From contig DAOVYW010000002.1 of the NCBI GenBank assembly GCA_030635415.1, forward strand, positions 1-33,106: a stretch of 33,106 nucleotides of DNA, given 5' to 3'. The notes beneath the pieces are model-generated. The model was not told the origin of the DNA and did no database searches. It saw nothing but the letters and a program-made list of their open reading frames with translations. The stretch comes from Candidatus Firestoneibacteriota bacterium. Its GTDB lineage: Bacteria; Oederibacteriota; JAAXVQ01; JAUVAV01. Below, one piece after another: positions 25,424 to 33,106 of the stretch (the stretch's first letter is position 1; each line of letters starts with the position of its first letter). Position numbers and translations under genes: made by a program.

Positions 25424-26434
25424 ATGGGAGCCGCGATGACCCTGCTGGTATTGATCATTCTGGTTTTAGTCTTAGCTGCTTTTTCGATGAAACTTTCAAA
25501 AAGGATTAAAGTTCCTTCTGTGGTCGCACTTATTGTTGTGGGACTAGTTTTGGGCCAACCTCCATTTAAGAGTTTCTTTATCGGCGAATATGATCAAGTC
25601 GTTTTTCTGCTGGGAGACATAGGCCTGTTGGCTTTAATGTTTTTAGCTGGTTTTGAGAGCTCTTGGCAACGGCTCTATCAAGAAAAAAAGGATGCAGCTT
25701 TAATCGCAGTGTTTGGTGTGTTTTTTCCTTTGATTCTGGGGACATTGGTTATACTCCTTTCCGGATATCCTCTCTCTATAGCCATAGTTGTCGGTGTTTG
25801 CTTAAGTATTAGCGCAGAAGCGACCCGGGCCAAGGTTTTGCTGGAACTTAAACAAATTAACACCCGGCTGGGCGCTGTCCTAATGGGTTCAGGCTTAATC
25901 GATGATATGCTTGGCTTATCCTTATTTGTCCTGATTACATTTTTAATTAAAGGAACGGCTACCAAAGAACAGTTTTTAGTGATAGGGTCGATTATCACTT
26001 TTTTCTTAGGATTATGGTTAAAACAATATATTAGCCGGCACCAAGTCTTAACCCTCATGCTTGAGAAAGGATTAAACACATTAATTATCCCCTTTTTCTT
26101 TGTTGCTATTGGCATTCATTTCAATTTTAATACCCTAATAGTGCATCCTTATCTGCTTATAACGATTTTCCTAGTAGGGGTTATCAGTAAATGATGAGGC
26201 GCTTTCGCTGTAAAACCATGGACTAACCTTAGTTGGCAGCAACTCAATTTGGCAGGTTGGGCAATGAATTCCCGTGGGGCCTTGGAACTTGCTTTGGCTT
26301 TGGTAGCCTTTCGCAGTAACTTAATTACTGAATCTCTTTATTCCAGTCTGATTGTTATGGCCCTAATTACCACCTTAATGTTTCCGTTCATTATCATCCA
26401 AATGCTTAAACGGCACCCTGATATTATGAATTGA
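25424..26434 (+). pseudogene. CPA2 cation/proton antiporter with tandem in-frame TGA
   Basis: The frame encodes a Kef/NapA-type sodium or potassium/proton antiporter membrane domain of about 335 residues: VPSVVALIVVGLVLGQPPF, the conserved block LMFLAGFESSW, EATRAKVLLELK and the ion-site region GSGLIDDMLGLSL. At 26192-26197 two consecutive TGA codons follow GVISK. Exactly the same frame then continues GAFAVKPWTNLSWQQLNLAG, then WAMNSRGALELALAL, the normal last helices, to TGA 26432-26434. No base is gained or lost. Either the gene is inactivated by point changes, or the base calls are wrong, or readthrough occurs. ATG 25424 or 25436 is the start; GGGAG sits 5 nt before the latter. No cytoplasmic TrkA domain is present. 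Its base use is more AT-rich than the efflux genes. Confidence 0.8.
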
Positions 26435-26721
26435 TTGAGATTTCATTTTTCATCCTGGCCGGAGAAGACGGTGAACTGTGGACTAGGAGCCTCTTATCCG
26501 ATTAACCGAAGAACGTCCCCTGAAATCAATACAATTGCACAAGTTTTGTGCTATGCTCCAAAAAATATGTTCAATATCATAAGTTTGAAAAAGTGAAAAT
26601 AGTTGAAAAGAAAAAGAGATTCCGTCTGTCTAAACAATCGTACTCCAAAAAACCTTACCATATCTATTACTTTACAATAACGGGAAGTAGAGACTTATTG
26701 TTATTGCCCCCAATTAGTGTA

Positions 26722-26744
26722 AGGGACGGTCGAGACTGTTCCCT
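26722..26744 (+). promoter_or_regulatory. Hairpin in the 5' untranslated region
   Basis: AGGGACGGT (26722-26730) can pair with the downstream segment ACTGTTCCCT (26735-26744), giving about nine base pairs with one bulged T and a four-base loop. It ends 5 nt before the AGGAGG ribosome binding site. It could affect translation or transcript stability of the giant gene, or be part of a dispersed repeat. Confidence 0.45.
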
Positions 26745-26749
26745 AAACC

Positions 26750-26755
26750 AGGAGG
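26750..26755 (+). promoter_or_regulatory. Strong ribosome binding site of the giant gene
   Basis: AGGAGG lies 6 nt before ATG 26762, a near-ideal arrangement that fixes the start and argues the gene is, or recently was, expressed. Confidence 0.85.
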
Positions 26756-26761
26756 AACACC

Positions 26762-29700
26762 ATGCGCTTGAGACTGACATATCCGGGAAAAATAAGACTG
26801 CGCAAAGGCGTTACACTTTTTGTTGCGATAGTATTCGCCTATTTCAGTACTCTGGCAACCGGCATGGAGGCTTTTGCCGCGTACTTGGGAGCGGCTAAAA
26901 GCGGCAAGATAGAGAGCTTTCAGGACCGGAGAAGGTCAGGATACTTCAGTCCTGAAGTAATAGACAGCAGGATTAAGCAACAACAGGCTGTGGTGGACTA
27001 CCAGAACTGGAAAGAGCGCTCCCTGGAAAAGCAGCGCGCAAAAGTTCTGGGAAAAATTGCCCAAAACGTGGATGAGGCGGTATTTTCGCAAAAGCAGAGT
27101 ACCCACCGGATGGAGCTGGAGGTCCAGGCCGCCCAACAGAAGGTATTCGCCATTCTGGGACAGGCCGCCTTGTTTAATTATGTCCAGTACAATGACGGCA
27201 AGCGTATCTGGTTTAAAGACGGTCTGGCAGTAATCATTGAGAATGAGCGCATCCTGGATGCGCAAGGTAATGTTTCCCTCCGCAATACATATAATATGGA
27301 ATATAACCCTAAACGCTTACTGACCAGCTATGAGTCTGACACCACGGACTGTCTGGGCAATCTGACCCATGTTAAATGGTACGGCGCGAAATATACCCGG
27401 GATTCGGTTTTTTACGCGGATGACGAGACCTATGCCAATAAACTGATCACGGATTATATCCAGGAGACCACGGATTATTTCGGCAATGCCACAAAAGTAG
27501 AGTGGAGCAAAGCCCAATACGACGGCAAGCTGCTGACAAGTTATCATGAGGAATTTACGGATGCTCGCGGCCATGTCAGCGTTAAGGACTGGTATAGCGC
27601 CAGATATGACGAGAACGAGCAACTGGTGGAGTTCCAGGAGGATCTGCTTTCCGTCAAGGGTGTTCGCACACACCGTCTCTGGACTGGTGGAACATATATC
27701 AAGAACCCAGGGTATGACAAAGCCATGAACAACCGGGGACAGGCACAGACCGCGCCGGAATATTTGCTGGTGGCTTATCATGAGGAGATCACGGACGAGT
27801 GGGGTAACAAGACCATGCGGGACTGGCAGGGCGCGGAGTATGATCAATACGGCCAATTGGTCCGGTATGAGGAAATCCGGACTGATGCCCTGGACCGGCA
27901 AAAGAGTATTTTCTGGACCAAGGGAAAATATGATGAATACGGCCGGCTGATCGGGTATCAGGAAGACGTGGTTAATATTGACGAGACCACGAGCCGGGTG
28001 GAATGGGTGGCTGAGGTTTACGACCAGCAGCACCGTCTGCTGGCTTTCCTGGAAACCCGTACCGATGCCCTGGGCAATAAAAGCCGGCTCTGCCGCTATA
28101 ATATCCAATACAACTGCCTGGGAGATATACTGGCCTATAAGGAGTTTATTACTGATATCCACGGCCATGTTTCCAGCATCTCCTGGGAGAGCTGGCAGTA
28201 TGATGAATATGGCCGGCTTTTGGCCTTTCAGGAAAAAGTGGTTGATAACTTTGGCAACCGTACTTCCTGGATATGGGAGAACGCGGTGTTTGATTGCCAT
28301 GACCGGCTGCTCTCTTTCAGCGAGACCAGCGTGGATGTTCTGGGAAATCTCAGTGAGCGCGAGTGGCTGGAGGCCGAATATGACCAGTATGGGAGATTGA
28401 TAAAATACCGCGAGATCACCATGGACATACTGGGCAATCGCTCTCACCGGGAATGGAGCGGGGCGATATATGACGAATTCGACCGGCTGGCCGCGTATAT
28501 TGAAATCAATACCGACTCTCTGGGCAATCAGATGCAGGGGAAATGGAGCGCGGGCATAGGGGCGCAGGACATACATGCTTACAATGATTTTGGTCAACTG
28601 ACAGGCTATACGGAAGAGATCACTGATATCTACGGCCAGACCTCCATCAGGTACTGGAGGGGCGGAAAGTACGATAAGTATGGCAATCTTCTGGAATATC
28701 ATGAAAGCCTGATTAATCCCGACGGCTCAAAATCAAGCCGGACCTGGACCGGGGGCAAGTATGATGATTACAACCGGCTGATAAGTTATATGGACATATG
28801 GGACTACCCTGGTGGGGAGCAGTCCATTCATTACTGGTACAACGCCGTATATGATACGTTCGACCGCCTGATAGAGTTTCAGGAGCGTTTTTCCGACAGC
28901 GCGGGAAATTCGGCGCATAATCACAGGTTCAATACGAATTATAATACCCTGCACCAAGTGCTCTCGTACCAGGAGAGCGTCACTGACAGTCAGGGCGTAA
29001 TAACCAACGTCGCATGGTCAGAGGGAGCTTATGATGAATACGGGCGTTTGCGCGGATACCTCCAGACCAGTGTAAACCAGGCTAATCCGGATGTAATTAT
29101 AACCACCCGGGTCAGGGACCGGGCCTATGACAGATATGGTGAGCTTGCGGGCGGCGAGCAGACAACTACCACCAAGGGCATCACGGCTGCTGGAAGCCTG
29201 GTAAACGCCATAACTACCGTCCGTATCCAGAACGCCGTATTCTCATCCTCAAACCTTCTGATATCCTACACCCAGACCACCCAAACCATTGGCCTGGATC
29301 CCTCAGGCATCCTGCTGGACTGGCAGGAAACCCTGATTGTAACCGATATCACGCCCTTTTCCCGGCGCGAGATCCGGCATACCCGGGCCGAGGGCCTGGA
29401 TCACACAGTTATAACCGTTCGTACCGATATCACCCGCAACCGCCAGAGACAGATTACCGGTTATCAGGACGAGATATTCGATGAAGCCACACCAGCCGGG
29501 GTTACCATGATCCAGCGATCCAACACTTGTTATAACAGCCGGGGCGAGATAATCTCCTATCGGGAAATTATCCAAGACCTCCTGGGCCTGGTCAGCTCGC
29601 GTTTAGTGAGTGGTTTGCTCTACAACGGGCTCTCCCAAATGATCTCTTCGCATACGCGGACCGAGCGCACCAGCCAGGGCAGCAAGGCCTTGCCGGAAAA

Positions 29701-32700
29701 CTGGGCCGAACTTAACCAGGATGAGCAACGTGCTGTAATGACAAAGATTTTCGCCAATATCGGAAACAACGTAAACTGGGAGAGTGTATCGCCGGACCAG
29801 CAGACCGCTTTGCTCTCCGGCAAAACGGTTCTGCTGGAAGACGACGCATGCTTTATACTTGATCCTGACACCCTTAGCCTGGCTATGACCATGACGCTGC
29901 ATGAAGACACTCAGCGGTCCGATATCGGTTATGATGTTCTCGGACGCATGCGATCTTATGAGCAGATCAGCCGGACGCAGGGTAGCGAGTATAAAACCAT
30001 TACCCAATGGGAAGCCCAATCCTTCAACCCGGCCGGCCTGACAGCATCGGAGATTATTACTACTTTATTGATTGAAGAGACGGAACAAGTGGATGCGAAA
30101 AACCTGGAGGAGTATCAGGTTCCGGATCATAGTCAGGGTTTTCTTACGCGCCGGGAGCGCACGCTTATAACCTACAACCTCTTTGGACAGTTATCCGGCT
30201 ATCAGGAGCAGAGCGCGGATTCCCGGACTCCGGATTTGGCGACACATAAAACTGTGGGCAGCATAACCTATGACTCTCTGGGACGCGTGGCAGAACAGGA
30301 GGAAAACACGCGCCAGACAGGCCAAACCACGCAGGAACTATCTGACCTGGAATATCTGAATACTTATATGCTGGCCGGCGTAACTTTACTATGTTTCGAT
30401 CAGGAAGTTGTTTGGGATGAGATAAGCAGGGCCGACCAGGCCGCTCTGCTCACCGGGCAGAGCATAACCCAGGCCAGGCCGGCCGGAGATTTCCAGCTCA
30501 GCCTGGACGCGGACAGCGCTACGGTTATCCTGACCAGGATAGACCGGACCATCCATACTAGGCGTTCCCACGCCCAATTCGACAGCCAGGGACGTTTGAC
30601 AGGATACACGGAAAGAGTGACCACCACCGGACGCGAGAGCCAGGGCCAAGAGTTTGTAATGATCGAGACAAATCTGCGATCGGGCATGGAGTATGACGAG
30701 AATGGCCGCATACGCACGTATCAGGAAGTGCGATACTCAAACCAGAGCCCGGACCTGCGATTGAACATAACCCGAAGCAATATCACGTATGATCCCAGGG
30801 GACAGCTCTCGGGATTTGAGGAGAAGATAATCAAGCGTGCTGAAATCAACGGTAAATTGGTCCTGTATATTGAAAGCAGAACGCGGCGCTCCAATATAAT
30901 CTACAACGGGGCCGGTCTGACAGCCGGTTACCATGAAAGCCTGGAACGTTCCGACCGGGCCGGGTTGATAATGCAAATAGACCGGATTGACATGCAGTAT
31001 GCGGCTGGCGGCCGGCTCCTGGGATACATTGAAATTGTGCAGGACAACCAGGGGTACAGTACGCGCACTGAGGTGGCAAATATACAGACCAACAGCCTGG
31101 GCCAGGAGACCGGGCGTGGGGAAAGAGTGATTACCAGTGCTTTGAGTGAATCGGGCCGGGAAATTCTGCGTCAGGAGCAGACCTCGCTTTTCCGGAACCA
31201 GCGCTACAACAGCCTGGGCCAAAAAACCGCCTATATCGAGACTCGTACTAATAAAGAAGATGACAAAACTATTACCATACTCTGGGGCCAAGGCAGGTAC
31301 AACTCCCTGGGCCAGTTGGAATCATATTACCGCGAAACTCTGGAAAAAGGCCTGGGTCTGGACAGAAAAGAAGCGCGCGAACGTCTTGCCACAGCTTACA
31401 ACACCCTGGGACAGATAATCAGTACTACGGAGATAATCACCTGCTCGGACGCGCCGGATAAGACAGTCACGGAAAACACTCATAATATTACCTACAATGA
31501 GTGCGGCCGGCAAAATACTTTTGTGAAAGAAATCAATGAACAGGCGCGGGCCTGGGGAGAGATGAGCTTGAACATCTCTGCCACAATCAGGCGGCTCTCC
31601 ACGGATTATAATGATCTCGGCCTGGTCAGCGGTTATGAAGAAGAAACAGCCAGTTACGGCCAGGACGGAACTGAGATCCTGGATCTGAGAGCAAATACCG
31701 GACGCGACAGCATGATCTACTCCCAAGGCCGCCAACTGATTAGTTATCATGAAGTTACCTCCAGCAGTGACAAACCGGACCTGAACCTGGATATACAATG
31801 GAAGGGCAAGTACGATCCGCAAGGCCTGCTTACGGGTTTTGAAAGAATAGAGAATAACGGCCTGCTGATCAGCATGCTAAAGCGCGAAAACATAGAGTAT
31901 AACACTCTGGGCCAGGTCAGAGGATATGCCAGTACTGTTATTAATCGATCAACCGCCCTGTCCGGAATGCCGCCTGCGCTTCCGGTGAATACTACTACTC
32001 TGCAAAGCCGCGGCAGCATTGAGTATGATAAGCAAGGCCGCGTGCTTGCTTATATAGATGAAACGCGCGCTGCTGCCCGGCCGGAGATACTGACCAGGAC
32101 TTTGCGGACCCAAAACAAGTATGATGGCTGCGGCCGGCTGGAAGCCTGGGAGGATGAAGTTTTGAGTTTAAGCTCACTCCCTGGAGAGCAGGAAAAACTT
32201 TTATACCGGACAATACATACGCGCAAAACCACACGTTTTAACGCGCTCTCCCTGGAGTCGGAATATAAAGAAGAGATCGAGCATCAGGGACGCGATATCC
32301 GGGAGAGTGTGAGCCGGAAAAACATCCGGCATGACCTTAGCGGACGAACGCTAAGCTATTTGGAAACCCGGCGCGAGACAGATATTAAGGAAAATGATCT
32401 GGACCGGACAACCACTATAAACCGCGAGTATACAGGTTATGACCGCCGCGGCCGCGTGGAAGCGTATTCCGAGACCCGGACCTCATCAGCTGCCAACGAT
32501 ATTATCGAGAACATTAAATGGAGAGCGGAGGAATTCGATTCGGCCGGGAGAGTCAAGGCCAGTACGCAGACTACCAGGCCGTTTTCCCTCCAGGAGGGGA
32601 TCCCTCTGGGCGCGGGCCGGCCTAATGAGCGGAAGGACATACTATACGATGCCCAAAACCGCGAAATCGCGTACGAGAAATTCACACATACCCAGGGGAA

Positions 32701-32935
32701 CACCACGCATGTTCAACGCAGCAACATCGCGTATAACGGCCAAGGATTGCGGACCGGGTATCACGATCTAACCAAGCAGTACGATGAGAACCAAACCCTG
32801 GATGTTATCACGGAAACCACGCGCTCGCGCATACAGTATAACAACCTGGGCCGGGAGACGTATTATGAAGACCTAATAAAATCCAGCCAGGCTGTGGACG
32901 TTAACACCACGGTTATTTGGTCCCGGGGCGAGTAG
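26762..32935 (+). CDS. Giant secreted YD-like repeat protein (5' part)
   Basis: The 2057-residue frame starts with a basic segment and a hydrophobic export helix (residues about 17-42, GVTLFVAIVFAYFSTLATG then MEAFAA), then a helical linker (to about 135). From about residue 170 to the end it consists of YD-like repeats. Residues 340-579 are eight units of exactly 30 residues (90 bp, 27779-28498) with the pattern E-x4-D-x2-G-N-x5-W-x4-Y-D-x-Y-x-R-L-x2-Y. Later units vary from 30 to about 45 residues, and the Trp becomes less regular. Two related non-YD modules interrupt the array at about residues 1003-1060 and 1215-1275. The unit resembles RHS/YD repeats but is longer than the usual 20-odd residues. 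No RHS core signature, toxin tip or enzymatic domain is seen. TAG at 32933 stops the frame where Tyr is expected. Function is unknown; a surface or secreted fibre or shell is the natural guess. Confidence 0.8.
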   Translation: MRLRLTYPGKIRLRKGVTLFVAIVFAYFSTLATGMEAFAAYLGAAKSGKIESFQDRRRSGYFSPEVIDSRIKQQQAVVDYQNWKERSLEKQRAKVLGKIAQNVDEAVFSQKQSTHRMELEVQAAQQKVFAILGQAALFNYVQYNDGKRIWFKDGLAVIIENERILDAQGNVSLRNTYNMEYNPKRLLTSYESDTTDCLGNLTHVKWYGAKYTRDSVFYADDETYANKLITDYIQETTDYFGNATKVEWSKAQYDGKLLTSYHEEFTDARGHVSVKDWYSARYDENEQLVEFQEDLLSVKGVRTHRLWTGGTYIKNPGYDKAMNNRGQAQTAPEYLLVAYHEEITDEWGNKTMRDWQGAEYDQYGQLVRYEEIRTDALDRQKSIFWTKGKYDEYGRLIGYQEDVVNIDETTSRVEWVAEVYDQQHRLLAFLETRTDALGNKSRLCRYNIQYNCLGDILAYKEFITDIHGHVSSISWESWQYDEYGRLLAFQEKVVDNFGNRTSWIWENAVFDCHDRLLSFSETSVDVLGNLSEREWLEAEYDQYGRLIKYREITMDILGNRSHREWSGAIYDEFDRLAAYIEINTDSLGNQMQGKWSAGIGAQDIHAYNDFGQLTGYTEEITDIYGQTSIRYWRGGKYDKYGNLLEYHESLINPDGSKSSRTWTGGKYDDYNRLISYMDIWDYPGGEQSIHYWYNAVYDTFDRLIEFQERFSDSAGNSAHNHRFNTNYNTLHQVLSYQESVTDSQGVITNVAWSEGAYDEYGRLRGYLQTSVNQANPDVIITTRVRDRAYDRYGELAGGEQTTTTKGITAAGSLVNAITTVRIQNAVFSSSNLLISYTQTTQTIGLDPSGILLDWQETLIVTDITPFSRREIRHTRAEGLDHTVITVRTDITRNRQRQITGYQDEIFDEATPAGVTMIQRSNTCYNSRGEIISYREIIQDLLGLVSSRLVSGLLYNGLSQMISSHTRTERTSQGSKALPENWAELNQDEQRAVMTKIFANIGNNVNWESVSPDQQTALLSGKTVLLEDDACFILDPDTLSLAMTMTLHEDTQRSDIGYDVLGRMRSYEQISRTQGSEYKTITQWEAQSFNPAGLTASEIITTLLIEETEQVDAKNLEEYQVPDHSQGFLTRRERTLITYNLFGQLSGYQEQSADSRTPDLATHKTVGSITYDSLGRVAEQEENTRQTGQTTQELSDLEYLNTYMLAGVTLLCFDQEVVWDEISRADQAALLTGQSITQARPAGDFQLSLDADSATVILTRIDRTIHTRRSHAQFDSQGRLTGYTERVTTTGRESQGQEFVMIETNLRSGMEYDENGRIRTYQEVRYSNQSPDLRLNITRSNITYDPRGQLSGFEEKIIKRAEINGKLVLYIESRTRRSNIIYNGAGLTAGYHESLERSDRAGLIMQIDRIDMQYAAGGRLLGYIEIVQDNQGYSTRTEVANIQTNSLGQETGRGERVITSALSESGREILRQEQTSLFRNQRYNSLGQKTAYIETRTNKEDDKTITILWGQGRYNSLGQLESYYRETLEKGLGLDRKEARERLATAYNTLGQIISTTEIITCSDAPDKTVTENTHNITYNECGRQNTFVKEINEQARAWGEMSLNISATIRRLSTDYNDLGLVSGYEEETASYGQDGTEILDLRANTGRDSMIYSQGRQLISYHEVTSSSDKPDLNLDIQWKGKYDPQGLLTGFERIENNGLLISMLKRENIEYNTLGQVRGYASTVINRSTALSGMPPALPVNTTTLQSRGSIEYDKQGRVLAYIDETRAAARPEILTRTLRTQNKYDGCGRLEAWEDEVLSLSSLPGEQEKLLYRTIHTRKTTRFNALSLESEYKEEIEHQGRDIRESVSRKNIRHDLSGRTLSYLETRRETDIKENDLDRTTTINREYTGYDRRGRVEAYSETRTSSAANDIIENIKWRAEEFDSAGRVKASTQTTRPFSLQEGIPLGAGRPNERKDILYDAQNREIAYEKFTHTQGNTTHVQRSNIAYNGQGLRTGYHDLTKQYDENQTLDVITETTRSRIQYNNLGRETYYEDLIKSSQAVDVNTTVIWSRGE

Positions 32936-33106
32936 GACCGTTTCGGCCGTCTGTTCGGCTATTCACAAAATACCAGCCAAAACGGCGAGAACAGCCAGGC
33001 ACAAAAATTTGAGCTTGAGCTTACTACTGACCGAAAATACACGACATACGATATCCAAGGCCGGCTCACTGGCTGGCAGGAGAACAGGACCTCTTCGGCC
33101 GAACCC
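32933..33106 (+). other. In-frame continuation of the giant gene past TAG
   Basis: After the TAG (32933-32935), the unchanged frame reads DRFGRLFGYSQNTSQNGENS and then TTYDIQGRLTGWQENR up to the window end, with no further stop. The residues around the stop are WSRGE-stop-DRFGRLFGY, against the repeat pattern W-x4-Y-D-x2-G-R-L-x2-Y, so the stop replaces the conserved Tyr. No ribosome binding site or ATG suitable for restart is seen after it. The gene clearly once ran on beyond this window. Confidence 0.85.

Larger units (their letters stand above)
26435..26761. other. Leader region of the giant repeat gene
   Basis: This 327-bp stretch, AT-rich in its centre, contains no recognisable gene. 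A 116-codon frame starting at 26548 overlaps the next gene and shows only low-complexity sequence. No promoter stands out clearly. The 3' end carries a hairpin (26722-26744) and a strong ribosome binding site. Confidence 0.5.

Noticed and set aside
26548..26898. 116-codon frame overlapping the start of the giant gene
   Set aside because: It is Lys/Ser-rich and unstructured with no ribosome binding site, and it overlaps the well-supported start at 26762 in another frame.
27779..28498. CRISPR-like or tandem DNA repeat
   Set aside because: The 90-bp periodicity is at protein level with diverged DNA. There are no identical short repeats with unique spacers.
27317..28702. Minus-strand open frame of 461 codons inside the giant repeat gene
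   Set aside because: It follows the 90-bp repeat period of the plus-strand gene, has no ribosome binding site or start context, and encodes no recognisable family. It is an antisense shadow kept open by repeat composition.
32933..32935. TAG read as pyrrolysine or as a reassigned sense codon
   Set aside because: TAG is the normal end of four intact genes in the window, the repeat demands Tyr at this site, and no pyl genes are visible. A point mutation or base-call error is simpler.
1..33106. tRNA or rRNA genes
   Set aside because: No cloverleaf with a GGTTCGA-type T-loop or rRNA core sequence was recognised on either strand by eye.

Overview
ORGANISM. The window comes from a Gram-negative bacterium with an outer membrane: it encodes a complete TolC/HlyD/RND efflux system and an AsmA-like protein. 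Secreted dockerin-bearing carbohydrate proteins, a very large repetitive extracellular protein and a cyanobacterial-type guanylyltransferase/mutase fusion fit an environmental candidate-phylum lineage, for example Omnitrophota or another PVC-like group. That placement is inference; no rRNA gene is present to test it. TAA, TAG and TGA all end intact genes here, so the standard genetic code applies.

LAYOUT. (1) About 1-6040 is an AT-rich accessory region and a gene graveyard. It holds a secreted beta-helix/LamG/dockerin protein (450-3269), a dockerin-like relic upstream of it, a decayed pectate lyase (3298-3552) directly abutting an IS91-family transposase tail (3543-3734), an unrecognised 208-aa gene, an orphan Imm11/DUF1629-type immunity gene, an IS30 transposase relic and a REP-associated Y1 transposase relic. 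A 29-bp direct repeat (28/29 identical) flanks the dockerin-gene/IS91 segment. (2) 6147-9714 is a housekeeping block: recA behind a good sigma70-like promoter, then an AsmA-family gene. (3) 9948-15147 is a sugar-nucleotide operon: a GDP-mannose pyrophosphorylase fused to a phosphomannomutase domain whose catalytic motifs are all degenerate, then an intact phosphohexomutase, then an M16 zinc peptidase overlapping it. (4) 15553-25129 is a tight efflux operon: small membrane protein, TolC, HlyD adaptor, and two different RND pumps joined by ATGA overlaps. (5) 25273-26434 is decayed or doubtful: a Fic C-terminal relic, then a CPA2 cation/proton antiporter interrupted by tandem TGA TGA with the frame intact on both sides. 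(6) 26762 to the window end is the 5' part of a giant secreted YD-like repeat gene.

HOW IT FITS. The intact mutase at 12456 probably supplies the sugar-1-phosphate that the fused enzyme activates, because the fused mutase domain looks inactive. The efflux operon encodes all three layers of a tripartite pump with two RND subunits on one adaptor. The giant gene is the most unusual object. It contains an exact 30-residue (90-bp) repeat built around Trp and Tyr-Asp, carries two copies of a non-YD module, and is cut at 32933 by a TAG exactly where the repeat demands Tyr, after which the same frame continues the repeat to the end of the window.
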